A DNA stretch of 45,791 nt, taken from contig NZ_JABXKJ010000229.1 in the NCBI RefSeq assembly GCF_017115085.1, positions 21,294 through 67,084 on the forward strand, in the 5' to 3' direction. The notes under the pieces were generated by a model that was not told where the DNA came from, did not search any database, and saw only the letters and a program-made list of their open reading frames with translations. Made by a program: the position numbers and the translations under genes. This document shows, one piece after another, positions 34,438 through 43,609 of the stretch. Each line of letters begins with the position of its first letter. Positions within the stretch are counted from its first letter, which is position 1. The DNA is from Nostoc sp. NMS7. GTDB taxonomy: Bacteria; Cyanobacteriota; Cyanobacteriia; Cyanobacteriales; Nostocaceae.

Positions 34438-35469
34438 GTGCAAGATACCGACTCCATCAACGACCTTGCTGCTGCTTTACTACAGCCAGAAGATATCAGC
34501 TTTGAACTGCCCGATCCAGAAGATGAACAGATTTTAGAGTCAGATTTTCAACAGCAGCTAGAAATAGCTTGGCAGGTATGCGATCGCTTTGATTTGCAAA
34601 CTGAAATCTGGCGGGGGCGAATCTTACGGGCGATCCGCGACAGAGAGAAAATTGGTGGTGACGGACGCGGTACTGGCTTTCTGCGATGGCTAAAAGAGCG
34701 GGAAATCAGCAAAAGTCAAGCTTATTCCTGGATTCAACTGGCCAATAGTGCCGATACTCTCATCGAAGACGGTAAACTTGACCCCGGAACTGTGAACAAC
34801 TTCAGCAAACGGGCATTTATCGAAACCTCCAAAGCATCCCCCGAAGTGCAACAGATGGTGAGTGAAGCCGCCCAAAAAGGCGATCGCATCACCAGGCGGG
34901 AAGTGCGTCAACTCAGCGATGAATGGACAGCCATGTCCTCAGATTTATTACCGGAAGCAGTTAAAGAAAAAGCCGCAGATAACACCCTTCCTCCACGCTA
35001 CATCGCCCCACTGGTGAAGGAAATGGAAAAACTGCCAGAATCGCATCAAAAGTTTATCCAAAAGGAAATTGCTGCTAACCCCGATGTCGATACCCTCAAA
35101 CAGGTAACTACCGAAGCGCGTAACTTGGCGAAATATCTCAAAGGGGCGGCGCAAGTTCAGGCGCTGACGCAAGAAGATGTTGATATTGAAACAGCCTTAG
35201 AAGAAGCGCAAAGAGTCGGCTGTTTGAGCATTGCTGCTGACTTGGTGAATCAAGCATCGCAGATGGAACAAACGATCGCTAAACTTTACATGACTTGGAA
35301 ACGGATCAGTAATTTAGCAGATCGATTATATGTAGATACTGGCGCAAGTACACCCAATTTGCGATCGCTCCTCACTTGCTTGGAACCTCTGGGTGGTGAA
35401 ATCATGGAATTGCAACTTAGTGGTGCGACTGAACATACTATTCGTTTGCAAATTCAGGAAACGAGTTAG
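34438..35469 (+). CDS. Conserved hypothetical protein with HTH-like N-terminal segment
   Basis: 343 residues from a GTG start. After an acidic N-terminus, residues about 40-110 contain FLRWLKEREISKSQAYSWIQLANSA, which resembles an HTH or a DUF3102/ParB-like DNA-binding helix pair. The central part (about 110-260) is all-helical and charged, and the last third has a short beta-rich end (IMELQLSGATEHTIRLQI). No signal peptide or membrane segment. I cannot assign a family. It is transcribed away from moaA, 160 bp apart. A DNA-associated role is inference. Confidence 0.65.
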   Translation: MQDTDSINDLAAALLQPEDISFELPDPEDEQILESDFQQQLEIAWQVCDRFDLQTEIWRGRILRAIRDREKIGGDGRGTGFLRWLKEREISKSQAYSWIQLANSADTLIEDGKLDPGTVNNFSKRAFIETSKASPEVQQMVSEAAQKGDRITRREVRQLSDEWTAMSSDLLPEAVKEKAADNTLPPRYIAPLVKEMEKLPESHQKFIQKEIAANPDVDTLKQVTTEARNLAKYLKGAAQVQALTQEDVDIETALEEAQRVGCLSIAADLVNQASQMEQTIAKLYMTWKRISNLADRLYVDTGASTPNLRSLLTCLEPLGGEIMELQLSGATEHTIRLQIQETS

Positions 35470-35569
35470 GGAATGCGGAGTGAAGAATTATTCTCGCCCT
35501 GCTTCCCTTGCTCTCCTCTTTCCCCTCACTGGGGATAAAGTTTGGGTTTTTCGGTCATCAATATGACAT

Positions 35570-35676
35570 TTACTCATTGTCTGGCTGATCAAAAAGCGCA
35601 TCTAAATCACGATAGCCACTAACCACTCGCAGAACTTCAATTCCAGTTTCAATTGGGCGATAAAATAATGAACTAC
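35570..35676 (-). pseudogene. Relic of a ParE/RelE-type toxin C-terminus
   Basis: The minus strand encodes SSLFYRPIETGIEVLRV and VSGYRDLDALFD, ending at TAA 35570. This matches the last strands of ParE toxins (FYR..GIEVLRVLHG.RD...LF). Upstream the sequence passes straight into hairpin repeat DNA (35677-35702) and the rest of the toxin is absent. No antitoxin remnant is recognised. Confidence 0.75.
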
Positions 35677-35702
35677 CCCACCCTACTTCGTTGAGGGTGG
35701 GG
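35677..35702. repeat. Hairpin CCCCACCCT / AGGGTGGGG at the toxin breakpoint
   Basis: A perfect 9-bp stem with an 8-base loop, exactly where the ParE relic loses similarity. It is the type of GGGTGGG repeat also found at 8651 and 8718. Confidence 0.75.
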
Positions 35703-35823
35703 TTTAAACGCACTTTAGCTATTAGCCCGCAATTTATTGCAGGGCGAGAAAGCAATGCAAAACTGAGGTTTTAGAGATGGGAGGTTTAACACCAGCCGTC
35801 TTAAAATTACCATCTCTCAAATT

Positions 35824-38271
35824 TTAATTAGCAGCGCAAGATGTAGCCACGAATGAGGAGTTATGGGGCGACCCATTGGGTACTTGAGCAACCAAAACCA
35901 CGTTCCCATCCGCATCTATAACCCACCCTTGCGCTTCCACAATTTGAGTAGGTTCATTGACAAAATTGACTTTTTGTGATTTTTGTTCTGTGTTTCGCTG
36001 CTTGTGAACAACCACTCTTTTCTGAATACCGCCAGCACGATTCTTACTCTCTGGCTCCAGTGTAATCCAATCTGCTAGCACCGCATCATCAGCTATCAAT
36101 GGCTCCGTGGGATCGGGTGCTAGTCCTCCACGTCCAGTTGCAATAAATGAACTCTTGGCTATTTTTCCACCAGTATTACAATCGGCAACAATTTGCTGCG
36201 AAGCATCAACCAGATTTACGGGTAATTGTACTAATCCTTTACTGGGGTCAACATCTGGTGAGTTGATTTGTACAGTGCCACTTAATGAAGGGTTTTCCTG
36301 AGAAAATGCGGTGATGTCACTTGTTGGCAGGTTATTCGGGTTGATTTCCTTTGAATTAAGCCTCTCTACCTCTGCACGAGTGCGCGGCACAAACCCAAAG
36401 ATGTTTTTAGCAGTGATTGCAATTTTACCACCAGAGCCAGAGAAGGCATTGGCAGTGATATCGCTATTTCCCAAAGGAGTAGCGACGATAAAGCCATTAG
36501 GTGCTTTGATGGTGATATTACCGCCATCTCCACTAAGCCCTGTTGTACCTGCGTTAGTGGTTATTTTACTTTCGTGGCGCATCAGTAATAATTCTGCCAC
36601 CTGTAGCGTAATATTCCCGCCTCGACCTGAGTCGGTTTCAGCTGTGAGTTTTCCTTTGTTGTCCAGAAGTATGAAGCGAGCGGTTATATTTAAATCGCCT
36701 GCTTTCCCTAAGTTATTTGGATCTAAGTCAGAAATTACATTTTTTCGAGCTTGGCTACTCACAGAGATTGCAGCCCCATCCTGGATAAGCAATCGCCCTG
36801 TCGTTAGGGTCAAGTTACCGCCATCTCCAGGCCCTTGAGTTCCAGAAAACAAGCCACTGAGCCTAGAACCATTTGGTGATGTTCCAATTAGTTCTACGGA
36901 CTCAGAGGCGTTCACCGTCAAATTCCCTGCTTTTCCTGTAGCTGGTATAAGTTGGTTAGAAATATAGCTATATATACTTTCAGAGGTTGTTGATATACTT
37001 GCCCCTCCTTCGATACGCAACTTTCCAGTGTTAATTGTGATGCTGCCAGCGTTTTTATCGCCATAAGTTGCACTAAATAATCCACTGGATATTAAATCAC
37101 TACCATCTGCCAAGACAGGAATGGGGGTGCCGCTGATTAGTTCCACGGAATCTGAGGCGTTTATGGTCAATTGCCCCTGCATTTGTGCTCCATCTCTGAC
37201 GACCAATTTTTTAGTAGTGACATTTATGTTTCCAGAGTTTCCGGTGGAGAAACTCTGAGTAAACAGTTGTGCATTTTGCTCAAGTAGTACAGAGTCTGAG
37301 GCGTTCACTGTCAAATTCCCCCCTGATTGCTCTTCCAAGGGATAAACTAAAATTACGTAACTACCAGCTATCCGCACAAGTTTGCCTTGGATCTGGACAT
37401 TGCTGTAACCCTCTCCATGAGTATCGATGGTAGATGAAATTTGGTTTGATTTGATTAATTCGATGTTCTGGAAATTTTGAACACCTTCATATCCAAATGC
37501 CCAACCTTGGTTTGTTGGACTTAAACTGACCAAACTATTACCAGCGACGCTTCCTAACTCAACGCTTCCGTCCTCTGCTGTGATATTTCCCCCATCTAGC
37601 GTGATATCACCGCCGATAAGTGCCAAGGTTTTGCCTTGCTGCACCTGTAGACCAACGCCATCTCCAAAGATATTAACTGCGCCATCTGGTTCTGCTTGGG
37701 ATTGATTGCGGATAGGAGCAGCAGTTGTTCCAAATTGTAAACCAATGGGAACACTTACTGTCAGCAAGGGTGTACTTTGAGGAGATATAGCACTAAACTT
37801 TGTCCCATCAGCAAAGTTCAAGCTACTCGCAGTACTAGCCACAAATGAACCGCCGATATTTAAAGAAGCATTTGGCCCAAAAACAATGCCCTTAGGATTA
37901 ATCAGAAACAGGTTGGCTGTGCTGTTAGCTTTCAGAATGCCATCTATATTAGAAATAGAATTGCCTGTGACCCGACTGATAATATTTTGAATATCTATTG
38001 GATTGTTAAAGTAGGCTGTCCTTCCCGTAGATACAGAAAACTGTTCAAAGCTGTGGAACAAATTTGTACCACGAACTGCCCCACCATCAATCTGGTCTGT
38101 AGGCTGACCATCAATTAGCTTTGGTGTAATGATTGAACTTTCAGATCCAAGTGTGCGATCATTTTGTATTTGGGCTAAAGCAAAACTCTCAAAGAAAGTC
38201 AGCACTCCAGCAATTGCTAAAGTACTCACTATCCCTAACTCCCAGTACCAACTGCTTCGGTATCGAGGCAT
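35824..38271 (-). CDS. Filamentous haemagglutinin N-terminal domain exoprotein (TpsA type)
   Basis: A two-partner-secretion exoprotein: exported by Sec, then passed through an outer-membrane TpsB pore, which is not in the window. 815 residues with a long signal peptide (to about residue 34, FALAQ). The TPS domain shows the conserved LINPKGIVFGPNASLNIGG block (about 123-141). The rest is beta-helix-like repeats with ASDSVEL and GNITV/GNLTL turns (SAGNLTVNAS, GGNITLQ). The C-terminal about 100 residues are a separate cap with two cysteines (NCNTGG-like, TSCAAN). Probably cell-surface adhesin or carbohydrate-linked; target unknown. A relic of a paralogue lies at 10354. Confidence 0.88.
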   Translation of the reverse strand: MPRYRSSWYWELGIVSTLAIAGVLTFFESFALAQIQNDRTLGSESSIITPKLIDGQPTDQIDGGAVRGTNLFHSFEQFSVSTGRTAYFNNPIDIQNIISRVTGNSISNIDGILKANSTANLFLINPKGIVFGPNASLNIGGSFVASTASSLNFADGTKFSAISPQSTPLLTVSVPIGLQFGTTAAPIRNQSQAEPDGAVNIFGDGVGLQVQQGKTLALIGGDITLDGGNITAEDGSVELGSVAGNSLVSLSPTNQGWAFGYEGVQNFQNIELIKSNQISSTIDTHGEGYSNVQIQGKLVRIAGSYVILVYPLEEQSGGNLTVNASDSVLLEQNAQLFTQSFSTGNSGNINVTTKKLVVRDGAQMQGQLTINASDSVELISGTPIPVLADGSDLISSGLFSATYGDKNAGSITINTGKLRIEGGASISTTSESIYSYISNQLIPATGKAGNLTVNASESVELIGTSPNGSRLSGLFSGTQGPGDGGNLTLTTGRLLIQDGAAISVSSQARKNVISDLDPNNLGKAGDLNITARFILLDNKGKLTAETDSGRGGNITLQVAELLLMRHESKITTNAGTTGLSGDGGNITIKAPNGFIVATPLGNSDITANAFSGSGGKIAITAKNIFGFVPRTRAEVERLNSKEINPNNLPTSDITAFSQENPSLSGTVQINSPDVDPSKGLVQLPVNLVDASQQIVADCNTGGKIAKSSFIATGRGGLAPDPTEPLIADDAVLADWITLEPESKNRAGGIQKRVVVHKQRNTEQKSQKVNFVNEPTQIVEAQGWVIDADGNVVLVAQVPNGSPHNSSFVATSCAAN

Positions 38272-38471
38272 GACAAACTTACACCCAAAATATCAAAGTA
38301 TATTGAAATACTGCTCCTTGCTAATTAGATATAGGGATACTTGAGATTCTCTCTGCAACCTAACTAGTAAATGCAAAGTTCAGCATTTTTATACTCACTA
38401 GAATAAACTTTTTAGGGCTCATTTATAAATATAAAGTAAAAATAAAATTCCTGTAAGGGAACCACTTGTGC

Positions 38472-38545
38472 AGGTTTCCGAGGCAACAGACAGTCACGTA
38501 TTCTCTACCAGACGCTACGCCAACCCTATCGAGCCTCGGAAACCT
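38472..38545. repeat. Hairpin repeat AGGTTTCCGAGGC / GCCTCGGAAACCT with an inserted block
   Basis: Perfect 13-bp arms enclose about 48 bp that contain CTCTACCAGACGCTACGCCAA, a block also seen near 13480-13545. This looks like one dispersed repeat nested in another. Confidence 0.75.
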
Positions 38546-38673
38546 CCGCTCATTCTGCCTCCCCTACTTAAGATTTACTTTATAAATGGTCTTTTACAGT
38601 CCGAAGACTAAATTATTTAGGAATAAGAATTAAATAAGATACAATTTATGTCCTTGGCTTACCTCACCCTCAA

Positions 38674-38699
38674 TCCCTCTCCGATATATTGGAGAGGGA
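38674..38699. repeat. Hairpin TCCCTCTCC / GGAGAGGGA
   Basis: A 9-bp stem with an 8-base loop, about 45 bp downstream of the small Cys-rich gene on the minus strand. It is part of a CCCTCAATCCCTCTCC-type repeat and could act as that gene's terminator. Confidence 0.65.
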
Positions 38700-38742
38700 A
38701 GTTAGAGACAGGATGATTGCATTTATATTTAATCTACATTCC

Positions 38743-39051
38743 TTAGCAGTTACAACCGAGAGGGCTGCCAGTTGAAGGGCAAGGGATACACCATGATTTT
38801 TGCATTAGGAGAATTCCTTGTCCTGGGCGTCCTGAGTTTGCTGGTAATAATTCATTAGGTTGCTGTTCACCAACTGCATCACCAGATTTGATTTTATTTA
38901 GGTCAAGATTGCACTCCCACTGAACTATCAGGGCTCTATCTTCTAATACGCCGTATTTTTCAAGCACTGCGTATAAGTCAGCGTTATGAACGCTTTCAAG
39001 CAGCTTCTGTTGAATCTCGTCTTGTAACTGCTGTAATGTTTCAGGGTTCAT
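38743..39051 (-). CDS. Small Cys-rich peptide, RiPP-precursor-like
   Basis: 102 residues from ATG 39051, chosen because GGAA lies seven bases before it; ATG 39063 would add four residues. The first about 55 residues are a helical, acidic, leader-like segment (LQQLQDEIQQKLLESVHNAD, ALIVQWECNLDLNKI). A hydrophilic Pro/Gly stretch with SGRPGQG follows, then the tail LLMQKSWCIPCPSTGSPLGCNC with four of the five cysteines. The layout (conserved-type leader, short Cys/Ser/Thr core at the C-terminus) resembles ribosomal peptide natural product precursors, but no modification enzyme or peptidase gene is adjacent. A zinc- or iron-binding small protein is an alternative. Confidence 0.6.
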   Translation of the reverse strand: MNPETLQQLQDEIQQKLLESVHNADLYAVLEKYGVLEDRALIVQWECNLDLNKIKSGDAVGEQQPNELLPANSGRPGQGILLMQKSWCIPCPSTGSPLGCNC

Positions 39052-39173
39052 GACTGTTTCCATTTCCTATAAGATGTATATAATTATTGATTCAGCTTGG
39101 CTAGTAAGAATTTCGCATAGTGTCACAAAATTTAATGCTTAAATTTTAATCTCAAGTGGGTTTCCACTCACGG

Positions 39174-40001
39174 CTAATTCTTAATCCCCGTGGTGGCAAT
39201 ACCCTGAATAAACTGACGCTGACCGATGAGAAATAATACCATCACTGGAACTGTGGCGATCGTCACTGCTGCCATCATTAAAGGCCAATTATTCGTAAAT
39301 TGCTCTTGAAACTCTGCCAACGCTAGCTGCACCGTCCTTAATTCGGGTCGTGTCGTAAATACCAGAGGCTTAAACAAATCATTCCATTCGCCGATGAAGG
39401 TGAACAAAAACAACGTCACCAAAGCGGGACGGGCTAAAGGTAACATCACCCGCCACAAAATTTGTAGTCGGTTCGCCCCATCGATGGCGGCGGCTTCCTC
39501 TAACTCTACGGGAATTGTCTGGAAATATTGACGTAATAAGAAAATCCCAAAGCCGTTGACAGCCGTGGGTAAAATCAGCGCCCAGTATGTATTTATCAGG
39601 TGTCCCCACTTCAACACCAAAAAGATGGGAATCACCAATAACTGAAAAGGAATTACCAAAGTTGCTAAAACGACTAATAGCAGGGCTTGGCGTCCCCGAA
39701 ACTTCAGCCGTGCGAGGGCGTAACCCGCTAAAGCAGAAGTAAGAATCTGAAACGCCGTCACCGCGATCGCTACCAAGGTAGAATTAGCAAACGCCAGTAA
39801 AAATTTTCCCTGTTGCCATGCAACGCGGTAATTAGCTAAAGACCAGTTATTTTTGAACAAATTTTCTGGGCTGGCGGCCGTCGCTGCAAAGGAGGTGAAA
39901 AAGACCACAAACAGAGGTAGTAAAACGATAAATGCCCCTAGCAGTAACACTACTAGACTCAAAAAATCGCCAGATTTCAGATTCGGGTTTGGTTTGGACA
40001 T
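39174..40001 (-). CDS. Carbohydrate ABC transporter permease (MalG type)
   Basis: An inner-membrane subunit of a sugar importer, 275 residues with six hydrophobic helices. The EAA loop that contacts the ATPase is present (EEAAAIDGANRLQILWRVMLP, about 165-185). The N-terminal arm and first periplasmic loop (NLFKNNWSLANYRVAWQQGKFLLAF) are typical of MalG/LacG-like permeases. No MalF partner, binding protein or ATPase is adjacent; in cyanobacteria such subunits are often scattered. Substrate unknown. Confidence 0.92.
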   Translation of the reverse strand: MSKPNPNLKSGDFLSLVVLLLGAFIVLLPLFVVFFTSFAATAASPENLFKNNWSLANYRVAWQQGKFLLAFANSTLVAIAVTAFQILTSALAGYALARLKFRGRQALLLVVLATLVIPFQLLVIPIFLVLKWGHLINTYWALILPTAVNGFGIFLLRQYFQTIPVELEEAAAIDGANRLQILWRVMLPLARPALVTLFLFTFIGEWNDLFKPLVFTTRPELRTVQLALAEFQEQFTNNWPLMMAAVTIATVPVMVLFLIGQRQFIQGIATTGIKN

Positions 40002-40180
40002 AACTTGAGCTGCAAAGCATTTGTTTCGCTAGTACTACAGTATTGCCCCCAGCAACAATTAATCTATAAAGATAGTCTACTTGTTAAGTTAAATTAAACC
40101 ACAGTGATTATTACCCTCAGTTCATAGGGTAAATTGAATCCTGGTGTCAAATAATTCAGGTTTACAGGAGTAAACATACC

Positions 40181-40879
40181 ATGCAGCAGCTAGCAGACCA
40201 ATTTAAAGAATTAGATTTCCAGAGCGAAACATACAAAGATGCTTATAGCCGGATTAATGCGATCGTGATTGAAGGGGAACAAGAAGCCCATGAGAATTAC
40301 ATCACACTAGCTCAACTGCTGCCAGAATCTCATGATGACTTGATTCGCCTATCTAAGATGGAAAGTCGCCATAAAAAAGGATTTGAAGCTTGTGGACGCA
40401 ATTTGCAAGTAACCCCAGATTTGCAATTTGCCAAGGAGTTTTTCTCTGGACTACACCAAAATTTTCAAACGGCGGCTGCCGAAGGCAAGGTCGTTACTTG
40501 CTTGTTGATTCAGTCTTTAATTATTGAATGTTTTGCGATCGCAGCATACGAAAATTATATCAACGTCGCCGACGACTTCGCCCGCAAAATCACTGAGGGA
40601 GTAGTAAAAGAAGAATATAGCCACCTCAACTTTGGAGAAGTTTGGTTGAAAGAACATTTTACAGAATCCAAAGCTGAACTAGAAGAAGCAAACCGCCAAA
40701 ACCTACCCATCGTTTGGAGAATGCTCAACGAAGTAGAAAGGGATGCCCACACAATGGCAATGGAAAAAGATGCTTTGGTAGAAGCCTTTATGATTCAATA
40801 CGGTGAAGCATTAAGTAATATCGGTTTCACAACTCGCGATATTATGCGGTTGTCAGCCTATGGACTCATAGCCGCTTAA
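40181..40879 (+). CDS. ado: Aldehyde-deformylating oxygenase (alkane synthesis)
   Basis: A non-haem di-iron ferritin-like enzyme that converts fatty aldehyde to an alkane one carbon shorter plus formate. 232 residues, one more than the Synechococcus enzyme. The iron ligands fit: E33, E61 and H64 (MESRHKKG), E116 (IIECFAIAAYE), E145 and H148 (EEYSHLNFG). AGGAG lies about ten bases upstream of the ATG. The partner acyl-ACP reductase follows on the same strand, about 150 bp on, separated by heptamer repeats. The pair makes the C15-C17 alkanes of cyanobacterial membranes. Confidence 0.98.
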   Translation: MQQLADQFKELDFQSETYKDAYSRINAIVIEGEQEAHENYITLAQLLPESHDDLIRLSKMESRHKKGFEACGRNLQVTPDLQFAKEFFSGLHQNFQTAAAEGKVVTCLLIQSLIIECFAIAAYENYINVADDFARKITEGVVKEEYSHLNFGEVWLKEHFTESKAELEEANRQNLPIVWRMLNEVERDAHTMAMEKDALVEAFMIQYGEALSNIGFTTRDIMRLSAYGLIAA

Positions 40880-40885
40880 AAAAGT

Positions 40886-40985
40886 TAGGAGTGAGGAATG
40901 CTCAGGGAGAAATTATCAGTCGTACTCCTAACTCCTAACTCCTCACTCCTCACTCCTAACTCCTAATTCCCAACTCCTCACTCTA
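40886..40985. repeat. Heptamer STRR arrays (TTAGGAG / CTCCTAA, CTCCTCA)
   Basis: A short TTAGGAGTGAGGA block is followed by a longer run of CTCCTAA/CTCCTCA heptamers, giving a potential imperfect hairpin between ado and aar. Confidence 0.85.
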
Positions 40986-41030
40986 CTAAATTCCACGCGC
41001 TCAAGACAGCATAAGCTTAAGAATCACTAC

Positions 41031-42050
41031 ATGTTTGGTCTAATTGGACATCTCGCTAGTTTAGAACACGCTCAAGCGGTAGCTCAAGAATTGGGATACC
41101 CAGAATATGCCGATCAAGGGCTAGACTTTTGGTGCAGCGCCCCGCCGCAAATTGTCGATACCATTATTGTCACCAGCATCACTGGGCAAAAAATTGAAGG
41201 ACGGTATGTAGAATCTTGCTTTTTGCCGGAGATGCTAGCGAGTCGTCGCATCAAAGCCGCAACACGCAAAGTCCTCAACGCTATGGCTCATGCACAGAAG
41301 CATGGTATTAACATCACAGCTTTAGGCGGATTTTCCTCAATTATTTTTGAAAACTTTAAGTTAGAGCAGTTTAGCCAAGTCCGCAACATTAAACTAGATT
41401 TTGAACGCTTCACCACAGGAAACACGCATACTGCCTACATTATTTGTAAGCAAGTGGAAGAAGCGTCGAAACAACTGGGAATTGATCTATCAAACGCGAC
41501 TGTTGCTATATGTGGGGCAACTGGGGATATTGGTAGTGCAGTTACACGCTGGCTAGATGCAAGAACAGATGTCAAAGAACTTTTGTTGATAGCCCGTGAC
41601 CAAGAACGTCTCAAAGAGTTGCAAGGCGAACTGGGGCGAGGAAAAATTATGAGTTTGACAGAAGCACTGCCCCTAGCTGATGTTGTAGTTTGGGTTGCCA
41701 GTATGCCCAAAGGTGTGGAAATTGACGCTACCACTTTGAAACAACCCTGTTTGTTGATTGATGGTGGCTATCCTAAAAACTTAGCGACGAAAATTCAGCA
41801 TCCTGGTGTATACGTGTTAAATGGTGGAATTGTAGAGCATTCCCTGGATATTGACTGGAAGATTATGAAAATCGTCAATATGGACGTGCCAGCCCGCCAG
41901 TTGTTTGCTTGTTTTGCCGAATCAATGCTGCTGGAATTTGAGAAGTTATACACGAACTTTTCGTGGGGACGGAATCAGATTACCGTAGACAAAATGGAGC
42001 AGATTGGTCGGGTATCAGTAAAACATGGATTTAGACCATTGCTGGTTTAG
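41031..42050 (+). CDS. aar: Long-chain acyl-[acyl-carrier-protein] reductase
   Basis: NADPH-dependent reduction of acyl-ACP to fatty aldehyde, the step before ADO. 339 residues. The Rossmann motif is GATGDIGSAV (162-171). The catalytic cysteine is C294 in RQLFACFAESML, at the same number as in the characterised Synechococcus enzyme. Cys35 in DFWCSAPPQ is a second conserved cysteine. It follows ado on the same strand and precedes accA, a gene order conserved in many cyanobacteria. Confidence 0.97.
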   Translation: MFGLIGHLASLEHAQAVAQELGYPEYADQGLDFWCSAPPQIVDTIIVTSITGQKIEGRYVESCFLPEMLASRRIKAATRKVLNAMAHAQKHGINITALGGFSSIIFENFKLEQFSQVRNIKLDFERFTTGNTHTAYIICKQVEEASKQLGIDLSNATVAICGATGDIGSAVTRWLDARTDVKELLLIARDQERLKELQGELGRGKIMSLTEALPLADVVVWVASMPKGVEIDATTLKQPCLLIDGGYPKNLATKIQHPGVYVLNGGIVEHSLDIDWKIMKIVNMDVPARQLFACFAESMLLEFEKLYTNFSWGRNQITVDKMEQIGRVSVKHGFRPLLV

Positions 42051-42238
42051 TCATTAGTCATTGGTCATTGGTGAGCCAGTGCGGTCTTCTCCCAAGGGGA
42101 GACGCTAAAAGCGATAGCGCAGCGTTAGCGAGTCATCGAGCGTCTGGGGGTTTCCCCCATGAGCAACTGGCGAACCCGAAGGGTCATTGGTCATTTGCAA
42201 ATAACAAATGACCAAGGACAACTGACAAAGGACAAAAG
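42046..42238. repeat. CATTAGT/CATTGGT heptamers with nested hairpin repeat
   Basis: GTCATTAGTCATTGGTCATTGG heptamer-like repeats flank an element with ends GCCAGTGCGG and GCAACTGGCGAACCCG (42075-42178), whose inner part includes GGGGGTTTCCCCC. A similar element with GCCAGTGCG / GCAACTGGCG ends lies at 45620-45688. The right flank carries CAAATGACCAAGGACAA repeats. Confidence 0.8.
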
Positions 42239-42275
42239 ATAGATAACTCATAACTCGTAATTCATAATCCCTACG

Positions 42276-43256
42276 ATGGCAACTACCGAGCGTAAACCGC
42301 TACTGTTAGATTTTGAAAAACCCTTAGCAGAACTTGCAACCCGAATTGATCAAATTCGGCAACTTGCAGAAGAAAATAGTGTCGATGTTTCTGGTCAAAT
42401 TCGTCAACTAGAAGCACGCGCTATGCAATTGCGTGAGGAAATTTTCACTAGTCTATCCCCGTCCCAGCGATTGCAAGTCGCCCGTCATCCGCGTCGCCCC
42501 AGCACTCTCGATTACATCCAGGCTATTAGTGATGAATGGATGGAATTGCATGGCGATCGCACTGGTGGTGACGATCCGGCTTTAGTTGGTGGTGTCGGTC
42601 GTCTGAGTGGACAACCTGTGGTGATGTTGGGTCATCAAAAAGGTCGAGATACCAAAGACAATATTGCCCGTAACTTTGGAATGCCTTACCCTGGCGGCTA
42701 CCGCAAGGCGATGCGGTTGATGGAACACGCCAATAAGTTTAGTATGCCGATACTAACTTTTATCGACACGCCCGGAGCTTGGTCTGGGGTGGAAGCAGAA
42801 CACCAAGGTCAAGGAGAAGCGATCGCCTACAACTTGCGGGAAATGTTCTGCTTAGATGTGCCAATTATCTGTACAGTCATTGGTGAAGGTGGTTCTGGTG
42901 GCGCACTCGGTATTGGCGTAGGCGATCGCCTCCTGATGTTTGAACACTCCGTTTATACTGTTGCCACCCCCGAAGCCTGCGCCGCCATTTTGTGGAAAGA
43001 TGCTGGTAAGGCTCCCCAAGCCGCCGTTGCTCTGAAAATTATTTCCCACGACCTGAAAAAGTTGGGAATTATCGACCAAATACTACCTGAACCTACTGGT
43101 GGCGCTCATTCCGACCCTTTAAAAGCCGCTACCACTCTCAAACAAGTGCTGCTAGAAAATTTGGACGAACTCAATCGTTTAACCTCTCCAGAACGCCGGC
43201 AACTGCGCTATGAAAAATTCCGCAAAATTGGTGTTTTTACAGAAGTTGCCCACTAA
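42276..43256 (+). CDS. accA: Acetyl-CoA carboxylase carboxyltransferase subunit alpha
   Basis: With AccD it moves the carboxyl group from biotin-carrier protein to acetyl-CoA to give malonyl-CoA, the first step of fatty acid synthesis. 326 residues. The crotonase-fold core shows HGDRTGGDDPALVGGVGRL, GHQKGRDTKDNIARNFGMP and the oxyanion/CoA glycine stretch GEGGSGGALGIGVGDRLLM. AccD, AccB and AccC genes are elsewhere. It follows aar after a repeat-filled gap. Confidence 0.98.
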   Translation: MATTERKPLLLDFEKPLAELATRIDQIRQLAEENSVDVSGQIRQLEARAMQLREEIFTSLSPSQRLQVARHPRRPSTLDYIQAISDEWMELHGDRTGGDDPALVGGVGRLSGQPVVMLGHQKGRDTKDNIARNFGMPYPGGYRKAMRLMEHANKFSMPILTFIDTPGAWSGVEAEHQGQGEAIAYNLREMFCLDVPIICTVIGEGGSGGALGIGVGDRLLMFEHSVYTVATPEACAAILWKDAGKAPQAAVALKIISHDLKKLGIIDQILPEPTGGAHSDPLKAATTLKQVLLENLDELNRLTSPERRQLRYEKFRKIGVFTEVAH

Positions 43257-43272
43257 TAGCACTGGATAATCA

Positions 43273-43300
43273 TTGATTAGCAGAGCAGAAATGCTATAAT
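43273..43300 (+). promoter_or_regulatory. Candidate sigma70-type promoter before the SDR gene
   Basis: TTGATT (43273-43278), 16-base spacer, TATAAT (43295-43300). A start near 43307 would give a leader of about 300 nt before ATG 43610. No gene is visible in 43257-43609 otherwise. Confidence 0.45.
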
Positions 43301-43609
43301 TGCCTATGTGCTTAAAGATTTTTAACAATCTAGCCATAGGCATTTGGATGTTTGTTAAATCTACTCAATTTGATTGAGTGGGTTTTGTACTATTAAGTAA
43401 TTTAATTTGAGTGTATGGCGTGGTTTCCAAGCGATGATTTGTTGTCTTCACTGGTAAAACCCAAAAGATGCCCAGTATTGCACTATATTATAGCAGTTAC
43501 TTAATGAAAATCATCAGATTTTTAGATTCCTTTAATCTATCCAAACCGAAAAGTGTGAATAATTGGTTGGTAATAGGCTTTGGGAACTGCCAAAAAATTC
43601 GGAGACACC

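Noticed and set aside
39174..40001. Sugar ABC operon
   Set aside because: Only the MalG-type permease is present; neighbours on both sides are unrelated.
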